Below are positions 36,008 to 45,774 of a stretch of 64,000 nucleotides of DNA, piece by piece. The stretch is from a virus. Position numbers and translations under genes: made by a program. The notes below the pieces were generated by a model that was not told the origin of the DNA, searched no databases, and saw only the letters and a list, made by a program, of their open reading frames with translations. The DNA lies in the IMG/VR virus record IMGVR_UViG_3300020183_000046, positions 1 to 64,000 of that record; one strand, written 5' to 3'. Position 1 is the first letter of the stretch; every line of letters starts with the position of its first letter.

Positions 36008-37369
36008 TCACATGAGGTTCTTAACGCGAACGCGACGATAGTAAGCGTTAGCAGACAGGTTGCTGCTGTGCTGAGGATCGCTATTGCTCAGTGCAGTCAG
36101 ACCCTTAGCAAATGGGTTCAGGACCATGCCGTAGCGGGTCTTGAATCCGATGCGTGGCTGGAAGGTATCCTGACCGATCGCTCTGTACATTTGCAGAGGA
36201 ACGTATGGGCAATAGAAGAGACCAGCGTCATAAGCGTTGGAACCCTTGTAGCCAACAACGTAGTATTGGTCAGAAGCAACGTTTGCCGAATAAGGATCAA
36301 TATAGACCTTGAAGCGACCGTTGAGAGTGCCGACAAAGGTGTTACCAGTGTCATCGATCTCGCCCAGACCACCAACAGCTTGATTGATGCCGCTGGAGTA
36401 GTCCAGAACGCCTGCCATAGCGAGTGCAGAAGCAACGTCAGCAGAAGTGACGATGACGTTACCCTTCCCTCTACGAGTCTCTTGTGCGATTGCGTTGGCA
36501 TCGCGCTCGATTTGGAAGAGCAGACCTTTGAACTTCTCAACCGACCAACGACCGTTGGAGTCAACGTCGAGGTCAAATACGCCAGCGTTAGCAACGTTAG
36601 CTTGAGCACCAGGCTTAGCACCGCGATATACGGTACGAACAACCTCACGGTTGATCTCAGCAAGGATCTCGGTTGACAGAATGTTTGCCAGCTCCGACTC
36701 GGCATCAAGACCGTGGATCGCCTTGAGGTCTTGTGCCAGTTCAACGGAGTAATCGGCTCTCAGCGCACGACCTTTTGCTTCAACAGCAATACGATCGATG
36801 GTGAATGCCATCTCGTTGAACTCACTACCGCTGTCACCAGCAGCTTCCAGGTTTGAAGTGGAGAGCTTGGAGGAAGCGAGGTCGTAGTTGGTTGCGGTTG
36901 TACCACCACCAGTTGCGTCGTTGATCAGACCTGGGTTCAGTTCTGTGGTTGGGGTTGTGGTTGCGCCCAGAGTACCAGAGAACTGTGCGTCTGCCTCGTC
37001 GAAGAAGGCTTCAGAACCAGTCTGGTTGGTGTAACGTGAACGCATCGCGAAGATGAGTCCAGTAGGACCTGTCATAGGTTGAACACCTGCGATGTCATAA
37101 GCAATCAGCTTAGGCATCGAACGGCGGATCAGGCTAATGAGGATAGGGTCGAAACCGAAAACATTACCTGATGCGGTTGTTGGGGTGTTGATAGGACCAA
37201 CGTTGGTTGGTGCTTCGGTAAGGATGGCACGCTCCTCACGCATAGCTTTCTCTTGGTTTTCCAGGAGGATAGCGGTAACAGCCTTACGATAGTTATCCTT
37301 GATTTCAGGAAGACCATCATGGTTAAGGACTGGTGACCACTTCTCTTGGAGGTTCTCAGATTGATACAT
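36008..37369 (-). CDS. 23: Major capsid protein, T4 gp23-like
   Basis: This 453-residue protein builds the head lattice. The N-terminal 52 residues form the propeptide; ILTE just before A53 fits the (I/L)xE cleavage rule of the gp21 protease. Then come PTNVGPINTPTTASGN and IRRSMPKLIAYDIAGVQPM, followed by TGPTGLIFAMRSRY, all gp23 hallmarks. It is shorter than T4 gp23 (521 residues), as in other cyanophages. It is followed by a strong terminator. Confidence 0.97.
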   Translation of the reverse strand: MYQSENLQEKWSPVLNHDGLPEIKDNYRKAVTAILLENQEKAMREERAILTEAPTNVGPINTPTTASGNVFGFDPILISLIRRSMPKLIAYDIAGVQPMTGPTGLIFAMRSRYTNQTGSEAFFDEADAQFSGTLGATTTPTTELNPGLINDATGGGTTATNYDLASSKLSTSNLEAAGDSGSEFNEMAFTIDRIAVEAKGRALRADYSVELAQDLKAIHGLDAESELANILSTEILAEINREVVRTVYRGAKPGAQANVANAGVFDLDVDSNGRWSVEKFKGLLFQIERDANAIAQETRRGKGNVIVTSADVASALAMAGVLDYSSGINQAVGGLGEIDDTGNTFVGTLNGRFKVYIDPYSANVASDQYYVVGYKGSNAYDAGLFYCPYVPLQMYRAIGQDTFQPRIGFKTRYGMVLNPFAKGLTALSNSDPQHSSNLSANAYYRRVRVKNLM

Positions 37370-37405
37370 TTGAGTTCTCCTTTTAGGGGTTTAAGTGGGT
37401 TACAA

Positions 37406-38461
37406 TCAGATGCGCTTAGCGAGAGCAGCAACGTATGCTGACATAGACTCGCTAACGACTTCAATTTTGGCTGGTTCATCTGAAGAAATTTCTCCAGGAA
37501 CCTCTACTTTGGGAGCACCAAAGTATGATTCTTTGATTTGAATCAGCTTCTCACGATACGACTCTTCAGTTTTGAATTCAACTGCTTCAGCGAGAGAGGT
37601 GAACTTATCCTTTTGGGTCTCTGCGAGACCACGGGTCAGTTCATTCAAAATCTCATTTTTACGATAACCAGATACCTTCTCATGCAGTTGGATATTCTTC
37701 TCAACTTGTTCGTTGAGTCGGGTCTCCATTTCATCAAGCTTTTCGCTCATCTCTGAAACAAGATCAAGTTGCTCGTTAGGAACGTTGATGTTGCTTTCGA
37801 TGAACAGATTTCTAAGACCTTCCATGAAGCTCTCTACAATTTCAGCGCGGAGACCTTGCTCAATAGAGAGCTCGTTCTCGGTCATCCACTCTTCACATGC
37901 ATAATTCAGGAAGTTCTCTACACGTCCAGCAAACTCTTCTTTGATCGATTCGATCTCTTCAGTGAGTTTTGCTTCGACGGATTCCTTAATAGCAAAAACC
38001 TTTTCTTCTACTTTTGCAGATACTGCTGCTTCGAAAACGGTTTTTGCTTTTTCTTGGAATTCTTCGGACAGATCAGCACCAGACAGAATCGCTACGATGT
38101 CTTCGGTGTTGTCCTCTTCGGTAACTACCTCGCCCTCTGCCTCTACTTCGTCAAAGATCTTTGCAGACAGAGCACCAGGCATAGCGGAGGAAGCACCACT
38201 AGGCTTGGTCTTGAGGGTAGAATCTTTAGTCGCAGTCACAGGAGCAGCAGCCTTGGCACCAGGATTATCTGTGCCTTCTGGTTTCTCCTTGCTGTTGCTT
38301 GCAACCTCCGAACCATCATTCTTGAGGTCGGACTTTTGAGGAGGAACAGCGCCTTTCTTGATGGCAGCATCGCCAGTGGCAGCTTCTTCCTCAATAACTT
38401 CTTCTTCAACCGCAGTCTTTTCTGCGATCAATTTCTGAAATTTTTCATCAATAGTAGACAT
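37406..38461 (-). CDS. 22: Prohead core scaffold protein, T4 gp22-like
   Basis: gp22 forms the internal scaffold around which the prohead assembles and is later degraded by gp21. This 351-residue protein is acidic and helical. It has a low-complexity N-terminal third (about 20-110) and a long coiled region including GLRAEIVESFMEGLRNLFIE. A consensus late promoter lies about 45 bases upstream, and genes 22 and 23 are consecutive. Confidence 0.9.
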   Translation of the reverse strand: MSTIDEKFQKLIAEKTAVEEEVIEEEAATGDAAIKKGAVPPQKSDLKNDGSEVASNSKEKPEGTDNPGAKAAAPVTATKDSTLKTKPSGASSAMPGALSAKIFDEVEAEGEVVTEEDNTEDIVAILSGADLSEEFQEKAKTVFEAAVSAKVEEKVFAIKESVEAKLTEEIESIKEEFAGRVENFLNYACEEWMTENELSIEQGLRAEIVESFMEGLRNLFIESNINVPNEQLDLVSEMSEKLDEMETRLNEQVEKNIQLHEKVSGYRKNEILNELTRGLAETQKDKFTSLAEAVEFKTEESYREKLIQIKESYFGAPKVEVPGEISSDEPAKIEVVSESMSAYVAALAKRI

Positions 38462-38505
38462 AATTGCTCCTACGGGTAATAAGACTGCGGGGTAATTTCT
38501 ATATT

Positions 38506-38513
38506 TATTTATA
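38506..38513 (-). promoter_or_regulatory. Late promoter TATAAATA
   Basis: Exact late element about 45 bases upstream of gene 22, in the gap after gene 21. Confidence 0.78.
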
Positions 38514-38515
38514 AA

Positions 38516-39163
38516 TCACAAATTTCTGAGGAAAAGTTCAAATGCGCGTAACTTTCTCTCTTGAAGCTCTTGACTACTGGGTGCAGTGTCAAGCATTTGC
38601 TTGATCTGTTCGATGTGTACTTCCTTAATGCGGTTACCTTCCATGACCCACTCTTTACCTTCATAGATTCCCTCAACAAATGCATCGGGGGCAGAAGGAT
38701 CTGCTACGATATCCGCAGCAGTAGCAAGCATAAAGTCATCAGCAACTACATTAGTGTTTCCCTCTTTTCTAATGGAACCAAGTCCTCTAGAAGAGACACC
38801 GAGCTGAACCCCCTCGTCAAGTAAGCTCTTTGCGATCTTACCCATAGGGGTTTCTAAAAGTTTTGCCTTACCAATAAAGTTTGTACCTTCTGGATAAAGC
38901 TCAACAATTTTATGTGACACACGATCGAGGTTAATCGTTGGACCGTCAGGATGTCCAAGTTCTCCGAGAGCACGTCCGCGCTGAACGAACTCTTCGTTGT
39001 ACTTATTGACCTCACGTTCCATGGTTGCATATTTGTACATGCGCCCATTTCTGTTATTGATCTCAGTTTGAAGGAAGATACCCTTAATAAAAGTATCTTT
39101 CTTACCGTCGTTTTCTTCGGTAAGAATTTCAATATCTTCAATCTGTTCCGTGATCAGTTTCAT
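38516..39163 (-). CDS. 21: Prohead protease, T4 gp21-like
   Basis: gp21 is the serine protease that cleaves gp22, gp23 and other head proteins. This 215-residue protein shows the herpesvirus-protease-like pattern: a catalytic histidine in RALGELGHPDGP and the serine in LGVSSRGLGSI. Length matches T4 gp21 (212). It overlaps the gp67-like gene by 26 bases. Confidence 0.94.
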   Translation of the reverse strand: MKLITEQIEDIEILTEENDGKKDTFIKGIFLQTEINNRNGRMYKYATMEREVNKYNEEFVQRGRALGELGHPDGPTINLDRVSHKIVELYPEGTNFIGKAKLLETPMGKIAKSLLDEGVQLGVSSRGLGSIRKEGNTNVVADDFMLATAADIVADPSAPDAFVEGIYEGKEWVMEGNRIKEVHIEQIKQMLDTAPSSQELQERKLRAFELFLRNL

Positions 39164-39386
39164 CGGTTTCCTCTTCTGTGGTTTCGTCTTCAGTTTCTTC
39201 CTCTTCTTCGCTTTCGGGTTCTCCGTCTACGGGAACATGAGGAAACATTTTTGCTGCAATATCTTGTTTAGAAGCATCCACTGCCATAGCAGCTTTTACC
39301 TGCAGCATGTCTTTGAGTTTTGCAAGCGCATCCGCTTGATCATTATCCCAAAGCAAATCAACGATTTCTCGCTCTTGTGTATCCAT
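39138..39386 (-). CDS. 67: Prohead core protein, T4 gp67-like
   Basis: This 82-residue protein has a short helical N-terminus (DALAKLKDMLQVKAAMAVDA) and an extremely acidic C-terminus (ESEEEEETEDETTEEETDET), like T4 gp67. It lies between genes 20 and 21, where T4 has 67 and 68. It probably fills the prohead core. A late-like AATAAATA lies 22 bases upstream. Confidence 0.82.
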   Translation of the reverse strand: MDTQEREIVDLLWDNDQADALAKLKDMLQVKAAMAVDASKQDIAAKMFPHVPVDGEPESEEEEETEDETTEEETDETDHGTD

Positions 39387-39406
39387 AATATTAACTTGAC
39401 TGTAAA

Positions 39407-41035
39407 TTATTTATTACTGTTGCTCTTTTGAGATGCGGGTTTGGGCGGATTTTTAGCTTGCTGGATCTGAACCTTCTTCATATCCATGTCCAAGTCTGCG
39501 CTTTGCTGCTCCCTATCCATGGAATCTTTCTCTTGAGATACCGTGTCGAGCGGATCAATTACTTTGCCAGACTTGATATCATTTGCCATTTCAACATCCA
39601 ACTCTTCCATTTGTTTCTCAGTCTGACCAAGAATTTGTTTGCGAATGTAATCCGTAGAGAAATACTTACCGACAAATGGATCCATCTGCGCGAGAATCTG
39701 AAGTTTCTCGTTCATCATCTCAAGGTTCTTTAATTCCGTGAAATGATTGTCATACAGATAGTCATACTGAATGTGCTCCTTCATCTGCTCCCAATCTTCA
39801 GGAGTAATAACTCCTTTGAGAATCAATTGAGTTTTCAGAGTATCTTGGAACAGTTCACTGAACTTTTTACGAAGCTTACCAACAAACTTTGTGAACTTTA
39901 GTTCATCTCTGGTGATCTCAGAAGATCTACCAAGGTTAAATGAGGTAGCGGAATCGAGTCTACCAGAAGGGACATTTAACGCTTTGTAAAGTTTTGTTTG
40001 GAAATATTGCACATCTGTAAGCTCTCCGAGGTTCTGCCCTCCTGGGAGAGTTGTGATCTCCGTGCCACGACCACCTTCCCTACGTGGAAGCCAAAAGTCT
40101 TCCAGCATAGACATATATTTGCGATCGTCACGGATCTCCCCAGTATTGGCGTCGTAAACTAACTTGTTACGATAACGACCCATTACCTCTCTGAGGTATT
40201 GTTCTGCTTTTACCTTGGGAAGATTACCAACGTCGATGTAGAAAATTCTACGTTCTGGTGCGCGAGAGATTCTGTAAATAACAAGACTGTCCTCAATCAT
40301 TCTCAGTTGATTGAGAACTTTAATTGCCTTGTGTAAATATGAAAGAACAATATTTCTATTCGTATCTAAGATGCCAGATGTCACATAGGTGATAGCATCT
40401 TTTGCAATTTTAATACCACTATTTGCAGCAGTATTGTTTAATCCTTTTGAGTTGTAAATGAAATATTCCTCGGTCCTACCGAAATCATAATTCATAAACT
40501 CGTCAACGTTCTTCGGATTCTTATTAATCTGACGAACTTTTTTAATCTTGTTTGGATCGATATAACGCAGCTCAAGAATGCCATCTTGAGGTTTGTTTAA
40601 GTCGATTACTTTATGATAATATAAACGCCCATCGATGTACCAACGACGGAACATCTCATGGGCTTTGTTATCAAATCCAAAAAGATTTTTGATATAATCA
40701 AACTCTTTGCGAATCATTCCCTTGACGCTATCGCTAACTTCAAGGTTGTCAAGATTAATTTCTACTGGGGAATCATTCTGATCAGCAACGATTGCTTCAT
40801 GAACAATATCCTCAATAGCGGAATCAACTTCTGGATGCATCGCCATTTCGCGATACTTTACCACCATGTCAAACTCGGTCTTAAAGTTACCATCTAAGTC
40901 AATATACTGACCGTAGTAACCTCCAGCAATAAAGCTAGTAGCGCCGTCTTCGTTTGTAGGGGGAACAGGGGAAGGTGCGTTTACCTTTTTCCCCTGTTCT
41001 TTTTCCCTAAACGAAAATCCAAATAACTCTGCCAT
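39407..41035 (-). CDS. 20: Portal protein, T4 gp20-like
   Basis: gp20 forms the dodecameric portal through which DNA enters and leaves the head. This 542-residue protein has GGYYGQYIDLDGNFKTEFDM, VDSAIEDIVHEAIVADQND, RISRAPERRIFYIDVGNLPK and the EFDYIKNLFGFDN region. All are familiar from cyanophage gp20, the standard marker gene. The Gln-rich tail after residue 500 is likely flexible. Confidence 0.97.
   Translation of the reverse strand: MAELFGFSFREKEQGKKVNAPSPVPPTNEDGATSFIAGGYYGQYIDLDGNFKTEFDMVVKYREMAMHPEVDSAIEDIVHEAIVADQNDSPVEINLDNLEVSDSVKGMIRKEFDYIKNLFGFDNKAHEMFRRWYIDGRLYYHKVIDLNKPQDGILELRYIDPNKIKKVRQINKNPKNVDEFMNYDFGRTEEYFIYNSKGLNNTAANSGIKIAKDAITYVTSGILDTNRNIVLSYLHKAIKVLNQLRMIEDSLVIYRISRAPERRIFYIDVGNLPKVKAEQYLREVMGRYRNKLVYDANTGEIRDDRKYMSMLEDFWLPRREGGRGTEITTLPGGQNLGELTDVQYFQTKLYKALNVPSGRLDSATSFNLGRSSEITRDELKFTKFVGKLRKKFSELFQDTLKTQLILKGVITPEDWEQMKEHIQYDYLYDNHFTELKNLEMMNEKLQILAQMDPFVGKYFSTDYIRKQILGQTEKQMEELDVEMANDIKSGKVIDPLDTVSQEKDSMDREQQSADLDMDMKKVQIQQAKNPPKPASQKSNSNK
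39408..39415 (-). promoter_or_regulatory. Late-promoter-like AATAAATA
   Basis: 22 bases upstream of the gp67-like start; it ends on the gp20 stop codon. Confidence 0.55.
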
Positions 41036-41060
41036 TATAAATCTTTTGATTCCGTTCTAC

Positions 41061-41068
41061 TATTTAGT
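41061..41068 (-). promoter_or_regulatory. Relaxed late-promoter-like ACTAAATA
   Basis: Located 26 bases upstream of gene 20, with two mismatches from consensus. Confidence 0.4.
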
Positions 41069-41076
41069 TTACTAAT

Positions 41077-41679
41077 TTAGACGTTAGCTGCTTCCATAGT
41101 ATTACCACCACCGCCTTGTTGGGCAGATGTGGTAAAGAACTGGTATGCAAACTCTACGTCAAATTCCTCATAGGAATCGTTGTTGTCATATGCAACAGTT
41201 ACCTGAGAAACTGAAACTGGGAAAGCTTGAACCAGAGTGTAGCTTCTAATAGCTCTTAAACCATTAGCGCCACCACCAAACTTATCAAGTTGTGCAATTT
41301 CAATATCCTTAAGGATATCGCTATAAGCAGTTACTTCAGAAATGTTGGCGTTAACTCTGTTTGTCAGATCAACCCATCTTTCGTAGGCACCTCTGAGTTG
41401 GAAGCTATCATCCATGTAGAATGTTGCTGTCCAGTTCTCAAAGGTTCTGTCTCCAGGAACTTTAATCACACGACCACGGAAAGGAAGTTCTACCGTTCCG
41501 ACGCTAGTTGCTGGCAGAGCAGCGGACTTACACATGATTGAAACTGTCTCTCCATCTGGTCCATTCAAACCACCAGCATCAGGAAATGAATGCTGGACTT
41601 GGAACAGATTGGGGCGAACTGCCCCTTTGATTTTATTTTGAAATTTGCTCAACCCAAGAGCACTTGCTTCTAATGCCAT
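41077..41679 (-). CDS. 19: Tail tube protein, T4 gp19-like
   Basis: gp19 polymerises into the inner tail tube. This 200-residue protein has FQVQHSFPDAGG, FRGRVIKVPGDRTFENWTAT and FYMDDSFQLRGAYERWVDLT, typical of the gp19 fold. It follows the sheath gene after 22 bases and precedes the portal gene. Confidence 0.95.
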   Translation of the reverse strand: MALEASALGLSKFQNKIKGAVRPNLFQVQHSFPDAGGLNGPDGETVSIMCKSAALPATSVGTVELPFRGRVIKVPGDRTFENWTATFYMDDSFQLRGAYERWVDLTNRVNANISEVTAYSDILKDIEIAQLDKFGGGANGLRAIRSYTLVQAFPVSVSQVTVAYDNNDSYEEFDVEFAYQFFTTSAQQGGGGNTMEAANV

Positions 41680-41701
41680 TTTAGATACTTCTCCTGATTA
41701 A

Positions 41702-43663
41702 TTATCTACGGGGAACGACTTCTTCAAAGCTAACTCCAGTGCGAGTTGCGATGAAGGTCAGGGTGATGAAGTTAATAGAGCGTGCTGGTTTGATGTAAAT
41801 CTCAGCAACGAATTCGTTGGAATCAATTACTGCAGCAGTGTTATTAGTGTCATCGCAGACTACAAGAAAATCTGTGATGCCTCTAGCAGCTTGAATGTCT
41901 CTGAGGAATGGCTCAACAACATTCTTAAAGTTTGCTCTAGTGAACTCATCGTTAATTTCAAAGAGTACCCCCTTCGCAGCGTTACCGATTGTCTTCTCTG
42001 CAATCAGGAAGAGACGGCGAACGTTAATGCGATCAAATGCGGATGGCGAAGCGAGAGCTGTTTTGTCACCAAAGAGAACAATTCCTTGACCAGGCAGAGA
42101 AGTAACTGGGTTGATTCTCTTCTGATAGAGGCGATCTCTTTCAGCTTTGGTTGGTGAATATGCTAACTTAATAGCATTTTTGATTGAACCACGATTCAGA
42201 CCAGCTGGTGAGAACCATGGAGTTCCGTTTGCTGTAACGGAAGCGCACAGACCAGCAACATCTGGGTTGCAAGGAATGTAGCGATACTTATCGTTGAATC
42301 TGTCATAGATGTACTTATATCCGTTATCGAAAACGGCATATGAAGTGCTTTCTAACGAATCGAAGAAAGAGACAACGTTGTTAGTTTGATCAGTCGATGA
42401 CTGTACACCGATAACGTTTGATCTTGCTGGTGAAAGGAAAGCGATGCAATCTTTTCTGGAAGATGCAATACTGATCAGAGAAGCTGCTTTTGACTTAGCA
42501 TCAGAAACGCTACCAGCAGAAGGACCCATCAGGAGATAGTCAACCTGAACGGTTTCTGGATCAGCAAGTTCTTGATATGCTTGTTGTACTTCACCAAGAG
42601 TAACTGCAAAATCATCTGCACCCTTTGCAAGAGTGTATACGTATTTTCCAAGAATATCAAATGCAGTTGAAGAAGTGCCACCAGTATTGGTGTTAGATGA
42701 AGTAACTGCATTTGCGCTTACTTCATAAGAATCTTCTTCATGCTTACCCCAGTGAACCCAAGATGAAGCTTCAAGAATAACATCTGGATAGTAATTAACT
42801 CCACCTTCTGCAGTTCTTGCGTCAGATGCCTTCGAGAGATAGGTCAACTTTTCAAGAACAGTATTTGGAGTTCCAGTGATCTTACCATCAGCATCATATA
42901 CAACCATGTGAAGTTCATCTCTTGAACCACCACGATCTGATACAAACTTTGAGGTGCCAGGACGAGGAGCGATATTGTTCCACTTGAGACCAGTGAAAAC
43001 TACTTGCTCATCGTACCATTCAGCAACTGCTGAGATTGACAGGTCAGTAGCACCATTTTCTACAGAGTCGCTTCCAGTAAACTCACCACCAGTTTTGTTA
43101 ATAATGGCAAGCTTGTTAGATACAGAATCCCAGGAATAAATCCATGCCTCTTTAGTTGCACCAACGTTAGTGATTACTGTACCAACAGTAGTAGTCGAAG
43201 GTGCGCCACTCAGGGTCAGGATTTGATCAGCGCCAGAATCAATAAAAGCAACACGTAAAGAGTTTCCAATTGCCCCAGGTGTTCTGGCAGCAAAGTGCCA
43301 ACCGTTATTACCAGTGTAATAGTTTGATTCGAAATCTTCCTTATTCTTGATCTTTAAGGTATATGGGAGTGTTGCGTCATCCGATGCGTTGAGGTGACTT
43401 GCATCACATCTTACAACATCAAGAACACCACCATAAGCTAAGAAGCTCGATGCACACCACCAGTATTCGTAGTTCTCTTCTACTGGTTTACCAAAGATTT
43501 CCAGGAGCTGCGCTTCACTGGTAACTCTGGTTGGTGTAAGAACTGGACCCTTTTGGAAAGGACCAGCAATAGCTCCTACATTAGTTTCTACTGTCTCAAT
43601 CGATCCAAGAGTGAGGTCTCTTTCTTGGATCGCTACTCCTGGCGAGAGAAGCGTGCTAGCCAT
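41702..43663 (-). CDS. 18: Tail sheath protein, T4 gp18-like
   Basis: gp18 is the contractile sheath subunit. This 653-residue protein begins STLLSPGVAIQERDLTLGSI and has GAIAGPFQKGPVLTPTRVTS. It ends with FLRDIQAARGITDFLVVCDD and a terminal strand, as in sheath proteins that interlock between neighbours. It is close in size to T4 gp18 (659). A consensus late promoter precedes it. Confidence 0.96.
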   Translation of the reverse strand: MASTLLSPGVAIQERDLTLGSIETVETNVGAIAGPFQKGPVLTPTRVTSEAQLLEIFGKPVEENYEYWWCASSFLAYGGVLDVVRCDASHLNASDDATLPYTLKIKNKEDFESNYYTGNNGWHFAARTPGAIGNSLRVAFIDSGADQILTLSGAPSTTTVGTVITNVGATKEAWIYSWDSVSNKLAIINKTGGEFTGSDSVENGATDLSISAVAEWYDEQVVFTGLKWNNIAPRPGTSKFVSDRGGSRDELHMVVYDADGKITGTPNTVLEKLTYLSKASDARTAEGGVNYYPDVILEASSWVHWGKHEEDSYEVSANAVTSSNTNTGGTSSTAFDILGKYVYTLAKGADDFAVTLGEVQQAYQELADPETVQVDYLLMGPSAGSVSDAKSKAASLISIASSRKDCIAFLSPARSNVIGVQSSTDQTNNVVSFFDSLESTSYAVFDNGYKYIYDRFNDKYRYIPCNPDVAGLCASVTANGTPWFSPAGLNRGSIKNAIKLAYSPTKAERDRLYQKRINPVTSLPGQGIVLFGDKTALASPSAFDRINVRRLFLIAEKTIGNAAKGVLFEINDEFTRANFKNVVEPFLRDIQAARGITDFLVVCDDTNNTAAVIDSNEFVAEIYIKPARSINFITLTFIATRTGVSFEEVVPRR

Positions 43664-43703
43664 GCGTTAACTCCTGAATAAAGATTTCATTTTTGTCTAG
43701 AAT

Positions 43704-43711
43704 TATTTATA
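43704..43711 (-). promoter_or_regulatory. Late promoter TATAAATA
   Basis: Exact late element 41 bases upstream of gene 18, just before the end of gene 17. Confidence 0.78.
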
Positions 43712-43723
43712 AATTGCCTTGTT

Positions 43724-45400
43724 TCAGCGATACTCCCACATGAAGGAACGATCACCATATTCGTCAAGATTCCATCCAGCATTCCGATCATTAATATCTG
43801 CAGTCCAAATATTTCCTTGACTGTCAACTTCAACCATATCATCTAGACCATCAAGAATAAAACCAAACGGTGCCATGTCCTGCTCAATTTGATTTTTCTG
43901 CTCTTCATATATCCTCTTTCGGATATCTTGATCTGTCATCTCCTTAAAATAAGGTTGTTGAACCAACCAAGAAAAAATAACCAAACACATTACCAAGTCA
44001 TCGTTGTATCCTTCATCGGCTTCAAACGATTGTTTTCTTTGAATGAACGTTGTTAGTTCCGAAACAATATTGTAATCATTTACAACTAACTTATCGTCTT
44101 CTATTAATGTCTTTAAGTTTGAACATCCTTGAGCTTTAACTGTCTTGGACATCTTGACTCCCATTTGAGTTTTACCTCCAGAGAATCCATGTCCAACTAT
44201 TTGACCTGCACGACCTCTCATCGCACACATCAAAACATTTTCATATTCAATATCATAGTGAAGCATGGAGGCAACAGCTTCTCCAATATCATTTACTTCA
44301 ACTAAAACATATGCATTATTATAACTTGATGCCACCCGTTGAATAACATTAGGAAGCAACATGGGTTTGATATCATGGTCCCTATATTTTGCCACTAGCT
44401 TCCACGGAGCTTGAGTAATATCAATAACAACGAAAGCAGAGTAGTCCTGAGACAAACCTCTACTAACATCAACACATATAATATAATCGTGGTTATCGAG
44501 TGCTGGTTCATATACATCCAAACCTGCGTTACTTGTGATGGGATCTTCGTATATTAATGATCTAATTTTTGATGCTGAAATTAAAGTATCAACAGATCCG
44601 AGAAACTCACATTCAAATTCTTGTGTGAACTGTCGTTCAGATGTATTAGCTATTGTAGTTCGTTTCCAATCATCATCCCTACCAGGAACTTCTGACCAGT
44701 GAACTTCGGTCCAAATATATCCATTCCTATTCTTCTGAGCATCAACCCAAAGTTTATAGAAATGGTTCATTCCATTTGGCGTTGAAATAATTATGACCTT
44801 CGTGCTTTTACCTGAAGTAATAGTAGGATAAACAGAGGCAAAGAATTGCTCTGCAATATGGTTTGGAATGAAAGCGAATTCGTCGAGGAAGATGATATTA
44901 AACGACATGCCTCGGACAGCAGACGCAGATGTAGAAGCTGCCAATATCTTACTGCCATTTTCCAACTCCATCGAACCTTTGTTGTAGACCACTATACCCT
45001 GTTGCATCCAGAGTGGCAACTGTTCATAAGCTAACTGTAACCTACCCAGAAGGTCCCTGGCTGTGGACAATTTGTTTGCCAGGATGCCTATGTTGACGTT
45101 ATCGTTAAACAGGGCATAATGGAGGAGATACGATACACACGTTGTTGATTTGCCAGTCTGTCTTGGCAACTTTGCAATATTGAATCTATGCTCGTGGAAA
45201 TTTTGAATGAGCTGCTTTTGAAAATCCCACATCTTAAAGGGAACAACACCTTCATCAAGAGAGATAATTTTCACATAGTTCATAGCAAAGTAGACTGGAT
45301 CTTCTTTGCACTTGATGTATTCTTGAATCTGTTCTTCCGTAAACTCAATTGGCGTTCCAACTTTCTTGAGGTTGGGGTTACCAAGATAAAATTCAGACAT
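43724..45400 (-). CDS. 17: Terminase large subunit, T4 gp17-like
   Basis: gp17 is the packaging motor and headful nuclease. This 558-residue protein has Walker A LPRQTGKSTTCVSYLL, Walker B NIIFLDEFAFIP and the RNase-H-like nuclease segment IICVDVSRGLSQDYSAFVVI. A relaxed late motif and a terminator lie directly upstream. Confidence 0.97.
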   Translation of the reverse strand: MSEFYLGNPNLKKVGTPIEFTEEQIQEYIKCKEDPVYFAMNYVKIISLDEGVVPFKMWDFQKQLIQNFHEHRFNIAKLPRQTGKSTTCVSYLLHYALFNDNVNIGILANKLSTARDLLGRLQLAYEQLPLWMQQGIVVYNKGSMELENGSKILAASTSASAVRGMSFNIIFLDEFAFIPNHIAEQFFASVYPTITSGKSTKVIIISTPNGMNHFYKLWVDAQKNRNGYIWTEVHWSEVPGRDDDWKRTTIANTSERQFTQEFECEFLGSVDTLISASKIRSLIYEDPITSNAGLDVYEPALDNHDYIICVDVSRGLSQDYSAFVVIDITQAPWKLVAKYRDHDIKPMLLPNVIQRVASSYNNAYVLVEVNDIGEAVASMLHYDIEYENVLMCAMRGRAGQIVGHGFSGGKTQMGVKMSKTVKAQGCSNLKTLIEDDKLVVNDYNIVSELTTFIQRKQSFEADEGYNDDLVMCLVIFSWLVQQPYFKEMTDQDIRKRIYEEQKNQIEQDMAPFGFILDGLDDMVEVDSQGNIWTADINDRNAGWNLDEYGDRSFMWEYR

Positions 45401-45421
45401 GTCTAATAGTTCTTCACAGAA

Positions 45422-45430
45422 CTATTTAAC
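45422..45430 (-). promoter_or_regulatory. Relaxed late-promoter-like GTTAAATAG
   Basis: Located about 22 bases upstream of gene 17 and directly after the T-run of the 45431-45452 terminator. Confidence 0.45.
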
Positions 45431-45452
45431 AAAAAAAGGAGGTCAAGCCTCC
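45431..45452 (-). terminator. Intrinsic terminator before gene 17
   Basis: The minus strand forms GGAGG, loop CTTGA, CCTCC and seven Ts. The stop codon of the 61-residue gene lies in the loop. Confidence 0.9.
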
Positions 45453-45628
45453 CTAAAGTTATTTAAATAATACCAATCTTCTGCAGTTTCGTAACTCTCA
45501 AAGTAGTGGATTCTACCTTTCCAAACTAAAGTAAATCTTCCAATCAAGCTATCGAAACCGATGTTAGGCTTACCATCCTCTTCAATTTCGTCTTCGACAT
45601 AGAGACGATCTTCTGGAACTTCACTCAT
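45443..45628 (-). CDS. Small acidic hypothetical protein, 61 residues
   Basis: This protein has an acidic N-terminus and a beta-rich C-terminus (FDSLIGRFTLVWKGRIHYFE, then AEDWYYLNNF). I do not recognise it. It overlaps the preceding 49-residue ORF by 8 bases, and its stop lies in a terminator loop. Confidence 0.72.
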   Translation of the reverse strand: MSEVPEDRLYVEDEIEEDGKPNIGFDSLIGRFTLVWKGRIHYFESYETAEDWYYLNNFREA

Positions 45629-45770
45629 CTAAAACCTTCTCCCTTTCTACTCTTGCGAGTTCACGTTCAATTATAGCACGAACTTGTCTTGCTCGTCCAG
45701 TCTCTCTAAATTGCTCTAGTATAAAAAGTTCTCTTTGTAGGTCTTCGATCGAGGGAAATCTTTCTTCCAT
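45621..45770 (-). CDS. Small helical hypothetical protein, 49 residues
   Basis: This ORF (MEERFPSIEDLQRELFILEQ, then RARQVRAIIERELARVERE) is a charged helix that could coil with itself or a partner. It fits snugly between its neighbours, which supports it as a gene. The function is unknown. Confidence 0.65.
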   Translation of the reverse strand: MEERFPSIEDLQRELFILEQFRETGRARQVRAIIERELARVEREKVLDE

Positions 45771-45774
45771 AACA

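Noticed and set aside
36118-36744. 208-residue minus-strand ORF in another frame of gene 23
   Set aside because: The overlapping frame is plainly the major capsid protein, and this one has a shadow composition rich in Ser, Leu and Arg.
37769-38479. 236-residue plus-strand ORF
   Set aside because: It is antisense to gene 22. Long antisense frames arise there from the biased codons of an acidic, low-complexity protein.
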